Assembly (NCBI RefSeq): GCF_014197535.1
Contig: NZ_JACIFV010000014.1
Location: 1-64,000, forward strand
DNA: 64,000 nt
Reading direction: 5' to 3'
Origin: Rhizobium aethiopicum
GTDB taxonomy: Bacteria > Pseudomonadota > Alphaproteobacteria > Rhizobiales > Rhizobiaceae
How positions within the stretch are numbered: the first letter of the stretch is position 1; each line of letters starts with the position of its first letter. Below, piece by piece: positions 27,044-35,124 of the stretch. Below the pieces are notes generated by a model. That model was not told where the DNA came from. It saw nothing but the letters and a program-made list of their open reading frames with translations, and did not search any database. Made by a program: the position numbers and the translations under genes.

Positions 27044-27130
27044 TGTTTGTCCCCTGATGGTTCCGGAAGGGGATCATAGATCGACCCAAAGCCGATCGCC
27101 AAGCGTCTTCAAATGCAGCGTTCGGCAGGC

Positions 27131-27382
27131 TCAGACGCCGTCGAGCGGCTCGACGCCCTGCGGCTTGCCGGCGCGGTCGAGCCTGATCTTCTCGATGCGG
27201 TTCTCGGCCGCCGAAAGCAGCGTCTCGCAATGTTTCTTCAGCGCTTCGCCGCGCTCATAGATCTCGATGGATTCATCCAGCGCCACGTCGCCGCGTTCCA
27301 GCCGGGCGACGATGCTTTCGAGTTCGGCGACCGCCTTTTCGAAGGAAAGGCCGGACACTTCCGGCTTGGCGCTGTCAGTCAT
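27131..27382 (-). CDS. xseB: Exodeoxyribonuclease VII small subunit
   Basis: XseB binds the large subunit XseA to form exonuclease VII, which degrades single-stranded DNA. The 83-residue product is mostly two helices and shows the family signature F-E-x2[21 protein letters not shown], followed by L-K-K-H-C-E. An in-frame TTG lies two codons upstream, but the ATG at 27382 is preferred; it lies two bases after the stop of the histone deacetylase-like gene. The large subunit is not in this window. In related genomes xseB is next to dxs; here an SDR, a pirin and a PLD-like gene intervene. Confidence 0.93.
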   Translation of the reverse strand: MTDSAKPEVSGLSFEKAVAELESIVARLERGDVALDESIEIYERGEALKKHCETLLSAAENRIEKIRLDRAGKPQGVEPLDGV

Positions 27383-27384
27383 TC

Positions 27385-28320
27385 TCAACCCTTCATCATT
27401 CTCAGAATATGCATGCCCGCCGATTCGGCCAGCCCTTCGAGATCATAGCCGCCTTCGAGCAGGCTGACGACCCGGTTCTTCGCGTGCCGGTCCGCCAGTT
27501 CGAGGACGCGGCCGGTCGCCCAGTCGAAATCCTCGCCGGTCAGATTGATCTGCGCCAGCGGATCGCGGTGATGCGCGTCGAAGCCGGCAGAGATGATGAT
27601 CAGGTCCGGCCGAAAATCGTCGAGCGCCGGCAGCACCCGCGATTTGAACGCCTCGCGGAAATGGTCGCTGCCGACATTCGGCGAAAGCGGCGCATTGACG
27701 ATGGTATTGTGCTTGCCCTTCTCCTCCTTGGCACCGCTGCCGGGGTAGAGGGGCATCTGATGCGTCGAACAGAACAGCACCGAGGGATCGTCCCAGAAAA
27801 TATCCTGCGTGCCGTTACCGTGGTGCACGTCCCAATCGACGATGGCGACGCGCTCGGCGCCATGCCTCTTCTGCGCATGACGGGCGGCAATCGCCGCATT
27901 GTTGAAGAAGCAGAAGCCCATCGCCGTCATCTTCTCGGCATGGTGGCCGGGCGGACGCGCGGCGACGAAGACATTGTCGGCCTGGCCGGAAAAGACATCG
28001 TCCACCGCCGCCATCGCCCCGCCGATCCCGGTCAGCGCCGCCTGCAGGCTTTTGACGCTGGCATAAGTATCGGCTTCGAGCTGGTTGATCCGATCCTCTT
28101 CCTCAGGAATCTCCCGCATGACGGCGGCAAGATGCTCCTCCGGATGCGCCAGCAGCACCGCATCCTCGCTCGCCTCAGGCGCCTGCCGGCGCTCCAGCCG
28201 TTCGAAATTCGGATGTTCCAGCGCGACATTGATGGCGCGGATCCGATCCGATCGCTCGGGGTGGCCGGCGGGCGTCACATGTTCCAGGAAGATCGGGTGT
28301 TCATAAAGACGGGTGCTCAT
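27385..28320 (-). CDS. Histone deacetylase family protein (AcuC/AphA-like amidohydrolase)
   Basis: This is a 311-residue zinc-dependent deacetylase of the arginase/HDAC fold. Active-site segments are seen in order: [20 protein letters not shown] with the catalytic His-His pair, [12 protein letters not shown] with two zinc ligands, and [11 protein letters not shown] with the third zinc aspartate. [12 protein letters not shown] near the end completes the signature. Bacterial members deacetylate acetyl-CoA synthetase, acetylpolyamines or other small amides, and the substrate here is not evident. xseB begins two bases after its stop codon, a coupling that I believe is conserved in rhizobia and points to one operon. 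Confidence 0.9.
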   Translation of the reverse strand: MSTRLYEHPIFLEHVTPAGHPERSDRIRAINVALEHPNFERLERRQAPEASEDAVLLAHPEEHLAAVMREIPEEEDRINQLEADTYASVKSLQAALTGIGGAMAAVDDVFSGQADNVFVAARPPGHHAEKMTAMGFCFFNNAAIAARHAQKRHGAERVAIVDWDVHHGNGTQDIFWDDPSVLFCSTHQMPLYPGSGAKEEKGKHNTIVNAPLSPNVGSDHFREAFKSRVLPALDDFRPDLIIISAGFDAHHRDPLAQINLTGEDFDWATGRVLELADRHAKNRVVSLLEGGYDLEGLAESAGMHILRMMKG

Positions 28321-28583
28321 GGAGACACTCTATCGGCCGCTTGCGTCATGTTCCACAGCAGATGGGGCATTGCCCGCCGATTTCAACAAGTGCTCCCGCG
28401 GCGGTTTCGCATGCTCTGGGATGCGAACCGTTCAGCCCAATGTTTGCACCGATCGCATCGTCGCACCGGCACGCCTTCAAGAACCTGCAAGCCAGGCTCT
28501 AACACTTTGAATCAAATCTGTTTCGGTCCAATGAATTATGCAGTAAAGTCTGTTTGGGGGAATGTTGTAAGGCAGTATTGTTG

Positions 28584-28985
28584 ATGAGTGAGTCAAAGCG
28601 TCCTGGGGTGACGGAAATACGCGTGCCGTTTCGCGATGTCGATATGAACGGCAAGATGTTCCTGGCCTCCTATATTTCTTATGCTGAATCCGTCATTGCC
28701 AGCTTCTGGTCGGCGCGGCCCGACGTCGACGACGAACCGCTCTATAGCGCCAGCAAGATCTCCTGCATGCTTCACCGCCCGCTGCACCATGACGAGCCGG
28801 CAATCTTCACCGCCGCCATCGACAAGATCGGCGTGCGGTCCATCGGCTTCCTCGTTTCGATCGACACGGGGGAGGAGCGTGCCGCCGAGGTCGAGATCAT
28901 CTGGCAGGCCCACAACGGGGAGGACCAATCGCCGGCCTCGCTGCCTGAGGAAACGCGCGACTGGCTCTATGGGTTTTTGGATTAG
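28584..28985 (+). CDS. Hotdog-fold thioesterase (4HBT family)
   Basis: This is a 133-residue acyl-CoA thioesterase-like protein. The catalytic region is VPFRDVDMNGKMFLASYISYAESVIASF, matching the conserved Asp and the long central helix of the 4-hydroxybenzoyl-CoA thioesterase type. The strands that follow contain ISCMLHRPLHHDEP. The frame extends upstream to a TTG at 28554, but the ATG at 28584 begins just before the conserved part. It is monocistronic and upstream of the divergently oriented malonate regulator. A link with malonyl-CoA metabolism is possible but unsupported. The 297 bases after it (28986-29282) hold no convincing gene. Confidence 0.82.
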   Translation: MSESKRPGVTEIRVPFRDVDMNGKMFLASYISYAESVIASFWSARPDVDDEPLYSASKISCMLHRPLHHDEPAIFTAAIDKIGVRSIGFLVSIDTGEERAAEVEIIWQAHNGEDQSPASLPEETRDWLYGFLD

Positions 28986-29282
28986 GGGCGTTGCGGCAGG
29001 TAGCGATGAAGGACGAGCGAGAGACCGGTCGGTGGGACGCCGACGATGTTGTGAAGTTCATGTATGGAACACAAAGAGGCGCGCTGCTTCTGGCGCTGCG
29101 GGATTTCTGGAAAGCACTTCGCTCGGCATGGCCTGATAAGAAAAAGACCTTCGTTTCCCCGCATCGTGGAGATGAACCTCAAGAGTAAGAACCCGTTGCT
29201 TGCGGTTTTTACGCAGACGGTTTCCTTGATCTCCGCGATGCGGCTCGGCTTTCCGCCGCCTGAAATTCGTATGGCCGTCCCG

Positions 29283-29951
29283 TCATCTCGACGCCATGCT
29301 GGCAACCAGATCGCTGAACCTCTCGCCCTGAATGCCGACATGCGTTCGCAGCAGGCGGCGGGCCTCGTCACCGTTTCCGGCAAAGATCGCGTCGACGATG
29401 GCGCAATGTTCCGAGAAGGAGGTTGAGAGGCGATTGCGCACACGCAGCTGGAGACGGCGGTATGGCCGCAGGCGTCGATGCAGTTGCACGCATTGCTCCT
29501 CGAGGAAATCGCTGCGGCTCGCCGCGTAGATCGCCTTATGGAATTCCTCGTTGTCGTAATAATAGGCATCGCTGTCGCCGGCGCCGGCCGATTGTTCGCA
29601 GCGGCTGTGGGTGGCGGTGATCGCTTCCCGGGAGGTGTTGTCCAGCCGGCGTGCCGCGAGCGACCCGGCAAGGCCCTCGAGCTCGGCCATGACCTCGAAC
29701 ATCTCGTAGATCCGGTGCGGTCCCGGATCGATCACGACCGCACCCCGGCGCGGACGGATTTCGATCAGCCCGATGGCGTCAAGCTGCATCAGCGCTTCGC
29801 GCACTGGCGTTCGCGATACGCCGAACCGATTGGCAAGCACCGTTTCGTCAAGCCGTTCGCCAGGGGCGAATTCGTAGGAAAGTATTGCATCTTCAATCTC
29901 ATCCCGAAGCCACCGGCCGACATTCTCGGACATCTCTCTTGTATCCTTCAT
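29283..29951 (-). CDS. matR: GntR-family regulator MatR of malonate metabolism
   Basis: This is a 222-residue transcription factor of the FadR/FCD subgroup. The N-terminal winged helix-turn-helix (about residues 8-75) includes RFGVSRTPVREALMQLDAIGLI. The C-terminal FCD domain is helical, with a metal-site-like pattern around N-x2-F-H-K-A and S-E-H-C-A-I-V. It is divergent from matA and separated from it by the operator described at 29965, the arrangement described for the R. leguminosarum bv. trifolii mat locus, where MatR responds to malonate. The ATG at 29951 lacks a clear ribosome site; Met7 (29933) with AAGGA about ten bases upstream is a plausible alternative. Confidence 0.88.
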   Translation of the reverse strand: MKDTREMSENVGRWLRDEIEDAILSYEFAPGERLDETVLANRFGVSRTPVREALMQLDAIGLIEIRPRRGAVVIDPGPHRIYEMFEVMAELEGLAGSLAARRLDNTSREAITATHSRCEQSAGAGDSDAYYYDNEEFHKAIYAASRSDFLEEQCVQLHRRLRPYRRLQLRVRNRLSTSFSEHCAIVDAIFAGNGDEARRLLRTHVGIQGERFSDLVASMASR

Positions 29952-29964
29952 ACATAAACGTCAT

Positions 29965-29978
29965 TCTTGTATACACGA
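29965..29978. promoter_or_regulatory. MatR operator TCTTGTATACACGA
   Basis: The 14 bases TCTTGTA/TACACGA match, as I remember it, the published imperfect inverted-repeat MatR site of R. leguminosarum bv. trifolii. It lies between matR and matA. A related palindrome TCGTGTACGA at 29988-29997 may be a second, weaker site. Confidence 0.8.
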
Positions 29979-30098
29979 ATGTTGACGTCGTGTACGAAAG
30001 ATGACACTCTACATACTACCGGCGAAGCCCGGCGATGGGAAGCAGATGGTCTGAATGGCCGCACAATACGGCTGGTCTTCGGAATCGAGGAGAATGGC

Positions 30099-31523
30099 AT
30101 GCCCGAGGCGTCTTTCTTCACCGACATGCTGCAAAGCATCACGGATCACGGTCGCCAGCTTTTGTTTTCCGGCTCGCGCAACACACAGGCCGCCGCCAAA
30201 GCCGATCTTCAGACCCTCTGTGAAATGCTGCTGTCGAGCCGGGGCGAAGCATCCGGCATGGCCCTTGCGGCCGAGATACTTGATCGCTGGGAGGCCCTCG
30301 ACAGCGAGGGCGCGCAGACATTCCTCCAGATGCTTCACGAAAAATTCGGGCCTGATGCGAGCAAGCTCGACCAGGCGATTGAACGCTACCGCACCGACAA
30401 GAGTTCGGCCGCCGTTATTGCGCTCCACCAGGCAGCCGAGCCGCGGCGGCAGGAGCTTCTGCGCCGGTTGAATCACGCGCCGAACGGCACCGCCACGCTC
30501 GTTCGCATGCGCCAGCAGCTGCTTGCTTCCAAAGACCGATCAGAAGCCTATGACGCGCTTGATGCCGACTTCACGCATCTGTTCGGCTCCTGGTTCAATC
30601 GCGGCTTCCTGACGCTGCGACCCATCGACTGGTCGACGCCGGCAAACATCCTGGAGAAGATCATCAAATACGAGGCCGTGCATGAGATCGCCAGCTGGGA
30701 GGAGTTGCGCCGTCGTTTGGCGCCGGCCGACCGTCGATGCTTTGCCTTTTTCCACCCGCGACTGGCCGACGAGCCGCTCGTCTTCGTTGAGGTGGCGCTT
30801 ACCCGATCCGTGCCGAAGGCGATCGCCGATGTGCTCGATGAGGGCAGGGAGCAGATCAATGCCGACGAGGCGACGACGGCTGTCTTCTATTCGATCTCCA
30901 ACTGCCAGGATGGCTTGCGCGGCATCTCCTTCGGCAATTTCCTGATCAAGCAGGTCGTGGAAGACCTGCGCCGGGACCTGCCCGGCCTGAAGAATTTCGT
31001 CACACTGTCGCCGGTCCCGGGCTTTGCCCGTTGGCTTGCCAAGGTGCGCGCCGCGGCAGACGGCCTGGTTCTATCCGAAGCGGCCCTGAAAACGCTGGCC
31101 TTGCTCGACGATCCGAACTGGGCCGGCAAGGAGAACGGCGCGGCCGAAGTGGAGCTCGTATTGCTGCCGCTTGCGGCGCGCTACTTCCTGACCGAGCGGA
31201 CGCCGGAGGGCCGTCCCGTCGATCCCGTTGCCCGCTTCCATCTCGGCAATGGCGCGCGGCTTGAACGATTGAATTTCCTCGGCGACCGCTCGCCCAAGGC
31301 TATCCAGCAGGCGCACGGTCTGATGGTCAATTACCTCTACAAGCTCGACGACATCGTCGCCAACCACGAGGCGCTGGCGCAGCGCGGCGAAGTGATCGCC
31401 TCGCCCGCCGTCAAAAACCTGCTCAGCCAGAGCGATGACGGCCGCCGCGGCGGCCATGGCCAGCAGGGCTCTCGAGCATTCGTACAACTGATGAATTCCA
31501 CGCTTGGAGGAGGGCGAAAGTGA
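30099..31523 (+). CDS. matA: Malonyl-CoA decarboxylase MatA
   Basis: MatA converts malonyl-CoA to acetyl-CoA and CO2, the last step of malonate use. It has 474 residues, about the length of known rhizobial MatA. The N-terminal half is a helical oligomerisation domain. The C-terminal half has the GNAT-like fold with the family segment FVTLSPVPGFARWL and YFLTER, where MCDs carry catalytic serine and histidine residues. A frame extends back to 29967 through the operator region, but GAGGAG seven to eight bases before the ATG at 30099 fixes the start. Its TGA overlaps the GTG of matB by four bases, so the two are translationally coupled. Confidence 0.94.
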   Translation: MPEASFFTDMLQSITDHGRQLLFSGSRNTQAAAKADLQTLCEMLLSSRGEASGMALAAEILDRWEALDSEGAQTFLQMLHEKFGPDASKLDQAIERYRTDKSSAAVIALHQAAEPRRQELLRRLNHAPNGTATLVRMRQQLLASKDRSEAYDALDADFTHLFGSWFNRGFLTLRPIDWSTPANILEKIIKYEAVHEIASWEELRRRLAPADRRCFAFFHPRLADEPLVFVEVALTRSVPKAIADVLDEGREQINADEATTAVFYSISNCQDGLRGISFGNFLIKQVVEDLRRDLPGLKNFVTLSPVPGFARWLAKVRAAADGLVLSEAALKTLALLDDPNWAGKENGAAEVELVLLPLAARYFLTERTPEGRPVDPVARFHLGNGARLERLNFLGDRSPKAIQQAHGLMVNYLYKLDDIVANHEALAQRGEVIASPAVKNLLSQSDDGRRGGHGQQGSRAFVQLMNSTLGGGRK

Positions 31524-33031
31524 GCAACCATCTTTTCGACGCCATGCGGGCCGCCGCGCCCGGCGCAGCGTTCATCCGGATCGATAGCACCCGCATATGG
31601 ACCTATGACGACGCCTTCGCTCTTTCCGGCCGCATCGCCGGCGCGATGGACACGCTCGGCATCCGCCCCGGCGACCGGGTTGCGGTGCAGGTCGAAAAAA
31701 GCGTCGAGGCGCTCATCCTCTATCTCGCCTGTCTTCGCAGCGGTGCCGTCTACCTGCCGCTCAACACCGCCTATACGCTAGCCGAGCTCGACTATTTCAT
31801 CGGTGATGCGGAGCCGCGTCTGGTGGTCGTCGCCCCGGCCGCCCGGGAAGGCGTGGAGACCATCGCCAAACGCCACGGCGCGATCGTCGAAACCCTCGAC
31901 GCCGACGGCAGTGGCTCTTTGCTCGATCTTGCGCGCGACGAGCCGGCCGACTTTGTCGATGCCTCGCGCGCCGCCGATGATCTGGCCGCGATCCTCTACA
32001 CCTCGGGAACAACGGGCCGTTCGAAGGGAGCGATGCTCACCCATGGAAATCTGCTCTCCAACGCCCTGACCCTGCGGGACTACTGGCGCGTCACATCAGA
32101 TGACCGGCTGATTCATGCCCTGCCGATCTTCCACACGCACGGGCTCTTCGTCGCCACCAACGTCACGCTGCTCGCCGGCGCCTCGATGTTCCTGCTGCCG
32201 AAGTTCGACGCCGATGAGGTCGTTTCGCTGATGCCGCAGGCAACGATGCTGATGGGCGTGCCGACCTTCTACGTGCGTCTCCTGCAAAGCCCGCGCTTCG
32301 ACAAACAGGCGGCGGCCAACATTCGCCTGTTCATCTCAGGCTCGGCGCCGCTGCTGGCGGAGACGCATACCGCGTTCCAGGCGCGGACAGGCCACGCGAT
32401 TCTCGAGCGCTACGGCATGACCGAAACCAATATGAACACGTCGAACCCCTATGACGGAAAGAGGATTGCCGGGACGGTGGGCTTGCCGCTGCCTGACGTG
32501 ACGGTGCGGGTGACCGATCCCGCCACCGGACAGGTGCTGCCGCCTGAAGAAACCGGCATGATCGAAATCAAGGGGCCGAACGTCTTCAAGGGCTATTGGC
32601 GCATGCCGGAGAAAACCGCGGCCGAATTCACCGCCGACGGCTTCTTCATCAGCGGCGATCTCGGCAAGATTGATCGGGACGGCTATGTCCACATCGTCGG
32701 CCGCGGCAAGGATCTGGTGATTTCGGGCGGCTACAACATCTATCCGAAAGAGGTCGAGAGCGAGATCGACCAGATCGACGGTGTCGTCGAAAGCGCTGTG
32801 ATCGGCGTGCCGCATCCCGATTTCGGAGAAGGCGTAACCGCCGTCGTCGTGTGCAAGCCTGGCGCCGTCCTGGATGAAAAGAGCATCGTCAGCGCTCTTC
32901 AGAACCGCCTCGCGCGCTACAAACAACCTAAACGCATCATCTTCGCCGAAGACCTGCCGCGCAACACGATGGGCAAGGTTCAGAAGAACATCCTGCGGCA
33001 GCAATACGCCGATCTTTACACCAGGACGTAA
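31520..33031 (+). CDS. matB: Malonyl-CoA synthetase MatB
   Basis: MatB ligates malonate (and often methylmalonate) to CoA using ATP. It has 503 residues and is a member of the acyl-adenylate ligase superfamily. Core motifs in order are LYTSGTTGRSKGAML (phosphate loop), ERYGMTETNM, FFISGDLGKIDRDGY, and GRGKDLVISGGYNIYP. The C-terminal catalytic lysine is in PRNTMGKVQKN. It starts with GTG overlapping the matA stop (GTGA). matC follows after 84 bases, completing the pathway: MatC imports malonate, MatB activates it, MatA decarboxylates it. Confidence 0.95.
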   Translation: MSNHLFDAMRAAAPGAAFIRIDSTRIWTYDDAFALSGRIAGAMDTLGIRPGDRVAVQVEKSVEALILYLACLRSGAVYLPLNTAYTLAELDYFIGDAEPRLVVVAPAAREGVETIAKRHGAIVETLDADGSGSLLDLARDEPADFVDASRAADDLAAILYTSGTTGRSKGAMLTHGNLLSNALTLRDYWRVTSDDRLIHALPIFHTHGLFVATNVTLLAGASMFLLPKFDADEVVSLMPQATMLMGVPTFYVRLLQSPRFDKQAAANIRLFISGSAPLLAETHTAFQARTGHAILERYGMTETNMNTSNPYDGKRIAGTVGLPLPDVTVRVTDPATGQVLPPEETGMIEIKGPNVFKGYWRMPEKTAAEFTADGFFISGDLGKIDRDGYVHIVGRGKDLVISGGYNIYPKEVESEIDQIDGVVESAVIGVPHPDFGEGVTAVVVCKPGAVLDEKSIVSALQNRLARYKQPKRIIFAEDLPRNTMGKVQKNILRQQYADLYTRT

Positions 33032-33115
33032 GGCGACCGCCCTCTGGGAGGAGGGCGCGCCGGCATCCGCATCAAACTTGAACGCAACAGCTACGGCGCT
33101 GGAGGGAGGGGAATC

Positions 33116-34465
33116 ATGGGTATTGAAATACTGGCCATAGGCCTGCTGGTCGCGATGTTCATCATTGCGACGATCCAGCCGATCAACATGGGCGCGCTTG
33201 CTTTTGCCGGCGCCTTCCTTCTCGGCTCCATGACCATCGGCATGAAGACCGGTGATATTTTTGCCGGCTTCCCGAGCGATCTGTTCCTGACGCTGGTCGC
33301 CGTCACCTACCTCTTCGCCATCGCGCAGATCAACGGCACCATCGACTGGCTGGTCGAATGCGCCGTGCGCCTGGTGCGTGGACGCATCGGCCTGATCCCA
33401 TGGGTGATGTTCCTCGTCGCCGCCGTCATCACCGGTTTCGGCGCGCTTGGGCCGGCCGCAGTGGCCATTCTCGCCCCCGTGGCCTTGAGCTTTGCCATTC
33501 AGTACCGCATTCACCCGGTGATGATGGGTCTCATGGTGATCCACGGCGCCCAGGCAGGCGGCTTTTCACCGATCAGCATCTATGGCGGCATCACCAACCA
33601 GATCGTCGCGAAGGCCGGCCTGCCTTTCGCTCCGACGTCGTTGTTTCTCTCGAGCTTTTTCTTCAACCTGGCGATATCTGTGCTGGTGTTCTTCGCCTTC
33701 GGCGGCGCAAAGGTCATGAAGCACGCGCCGGCAACATCACCTGGCCCCTTGCCCGAACTGCATCCCGAGGGCGTGTCGGCCTCGATCAGGGGCCACGGCG
33801 GCACGCCGGCCAAGCCGATCCGGGAGCATGCCTACGGCACGGCGGCCGATACGGCGGCGACGCTGCGTCTGAACAATGAAAGAATCACCACCCTGATCGG
33901 CCTGACGGCGCTCGGCATCGGCGCCCTGGTTTTCAAGTTCAATGTCGGCCTCGTCGCCATGACCGTCGCCGTCGCCCTGGCGCTGCTGTCGCCGAAAACC
34001 CAGAAGGCGGCGATCGACAAGGTCAGCTGGTCGACCGTGCTGCTGATCGCCGGCATCATCACCTATGTCGGCGTCATGGAAAAAGCCGGTACGGTCGATT
34101 ACGTCGCGCACGGCATCTCCAGTCTCGGCATGCCGCTATTGGTGGCGCTGCTGCTTTGCTTCACCGGCGCCATCGTCTCGGCCTTTGCATCCTCGACCGC
34201 ACTGCTCGGCGCCATCATCCCGCTTGCCGTTCCGTTCCTGCTGCAAGGACATGTCAGCGCTGTCGGCGTGGTCGCGGCGATCGCCATCTCGACGACGATC
34301 GTCGATACCAGCCCCTTCTCCACCAATGGTGCACTTGTCGTCGCCAATGCGCCGGATGAGAGGCGCGAGCAGGTGCTGCAGCAGTTGCTGATCTACAGCG
34401 CGCTGATTGCTCTCATCGGTCCCATCGTCGCCTGGCTGGTCTTCGTCGTGCCGGGACTGGTGTGA
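33116..34465 (+). CDS. matC: Malonate carrier MatC
   Basis: This inner-membrane dicarboxylate transporter has 449 residues and about 11-12 hydrophobic segments. It belongs to the MatC/ion-transporter superfamily related to SLC13. The N-terminal half has the conserved G-F-G-A-L-G-P-A-A-V-A-I-L and G-F-S-P-I-S-I-Y-G-G segments, and the C-terminal half repeats the topology with A-S-S-T-A-L-L-G-A-I-I-P-L. A hydrophilic loop of about 50 residues (KHAPATSPGP onward) separates the halves. A strong GGAGGGAGGGG site precedes the ATG. It is the last gene of matABC; a perfect GC-rich palindrome follows. Confidence 0.93.
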   Translation: MGIEILAIGLLVAMFIIATIQPINMGALAFAGAFLLGSMTIGMKTGDIFAGFPSDLFLTLVAVTYLFAIAQINGTIDWLVECAVRLVRGRIGLIPWVMFLVAAVITGFGALGPAAVAILAPVALSFAIQYRIHPVMMGLMVIHGAQAGGFSPISIYGGITNQIVAKAGLPFAPTSLFLSSFFFNLAISVLVFFAFGGAKVMKHAPATSPGPLPELHPEGVSASIRGHGGTPAKPIREHAYGTAADTAATLRLNNERITTLIGLTALGIGALVFKFNVGLVAMTVAVALALLSPKTQKAAIDKVSWSTVLLIAGIITYVGVMEKAGTVDYVAHGISSLGMPLLVALLLCFTGAIVSAFASSTALLGAIIPLAVPFLLQGHVSAVGVVAAIAISTTIVDTSPFSTNGALVVANAPDERREQVLQQLLIYSALIALIGPIVAWLVFVVPGLV

Positions 34466-34496
34466 CGACGACGGGCCGCCGAGCCCATCGCTTCCG

Positions 34497-34516
34497 CCGC
34501 AGGCGATCGCCTGCGG
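34497..34516. terminator. Perfect 20-bp palindrome after matC
   Basis: CCGCAGGCGATCGCCTGCGG reads the same on both strands and lies 31 bases after the matC stop. It can form a GC-rich stem with a minimal GATC loop and may end or protect the mat transcript, but has no T-run. A protein-binding site is the alternative. Confidence 0.4.
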
Positions 34517-34563
34517 CCATTCCCCTAAGTGGCGATTGCCGGCCTCGGTTGACGTGGCCGAGG

Positions 34564-34581
34564 CTGTCATAAAAATTTCAT
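34564..34581 (+). promoter_or_regulatory. PHO-box-like direct repeat before the Gly/Asp-rich small gene
   Basis: CTGTCATAAAAATTTCAT contains a perfect first half-site CTGTCAT and, eleven bases on, a weaker second half ATTTCAT (five of seven). The spacing fits PhoB direct repeats. It is oriented toward the small gene, whose start codon is about 83 bases downstream. Confidence 0.5.
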
Positions 34582-34624
34582 ATCGAGCCTATTGCGAGGA
34601 TCGCGAAAGTAATCCACTATTTTT

Positions 34625-34647
34625 ATCAGGAAACAAAATTTCCTGAT
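34625..34647 (+). promoter_or_regulatory. Leader hairpin just before the ribosome site of the small gene
   Basis: Perfect 9-bp arms ATCAGGAAA / TTTCCTGAT enclose a CAAAA loop. The hairpin ends five bases before the AAAGGA ribosome site (34653-34658). It could stabilise the mRNA or control initiation. The stretch 34560-34660 is clearly AT-richer than the surrounding genes. Confidence 0.5.
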
Positions 34648-34664
34648 GCAAGAAAGGACACTGA

Positions 34665-34892
34665 TTGGATTCATATCTTCTGACCACCATGCTCGTTGCA
34701 GGTCTTCTGGCCTTTGCCCTGTCCGCGGTAAAAGAAGGAACAACCGCCCAGACCACCGCAAACACCAGGCGCAGTGCGGACTCAGGCGGCGATGCTAGTG
34801 TTGAGTTCGAGGCCTCTGATGACGGAGGTTGCGAAGGCGGCGATGGAGGTGGCGGGGACGGTGGCGGAGGAGACGGTGGAGGAGGAGACTAG
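34665..34892 (+). CDS. Small exported or membrane-anchored Gly/Asp-rich protein
   Basis: This is a 75-residue product. Residues 1-21 are hydrophobic (LLTTMLVAGLLAFALSAV) and act as signal or anchor. A Thr/Ser/Asp-rich middle follows, and the last 22 residues are almost only Gly and Asp with one Cys: GCEGG followed by repeats of D-G-G-G-G. The TTG start is supported by AAAGGA six bases upstream; an ATG at 34689 would shorten the hydrophobic part. I do not know the family. It is preceded by a PHO-box-like element and a leader hairpin and followed by its own terminator, so it looks like a regulated single gene and not a chance frame. Confidence 0.6.
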   Translation: MDSYLLTTMLVAGLLAFALSAVKEGTTAQTTANTRRSADSGGDASVEFEASDDGGCEGGDGGGGDGGGGDGGGGD

Positions 34893-34919
34893 ATCAAACG
34901 GAAATCGATAGAATGCCCG

Positions 34920-34941
34920 ACCGCCTCAAGGCCGGTTTTTT
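34920..34941 (+). terminator. Rho-independent terminator of the small Gly/Asp-rich gene
   Basis: Arms ACCGCCT / GGCCGGT with one mismatch and a CAA loop are followed by six T residues, 28 bases after the stop codon. Confidence 0.7.
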
Positions 34942-35124
34942 GTTGCCCGAACAACGCTCCGTGCCAGGCCGGAATCTCAGACGCGCGCGGGATTGCAGAA
35001 CTGATCTGACGGGCTGATAGACGAGCGGATCCAACACGCAATTCAATTTTGGGGTCGTCGCAGGAAACTCGCGCCCTATCTCAGTCGGGTCGGCGCTGGG
35101 GCGAAGGTGTTGGAGACAATCAAT

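Noticed and set aside
28991-29188. Plus-strand frame of about 60-65 codons after the thioesterase gene
   Set aside because: It has a weak AGG site at one Met and passable composition, but no recognisable family and an equally open minus-strand frame; I could not support it as a gene.
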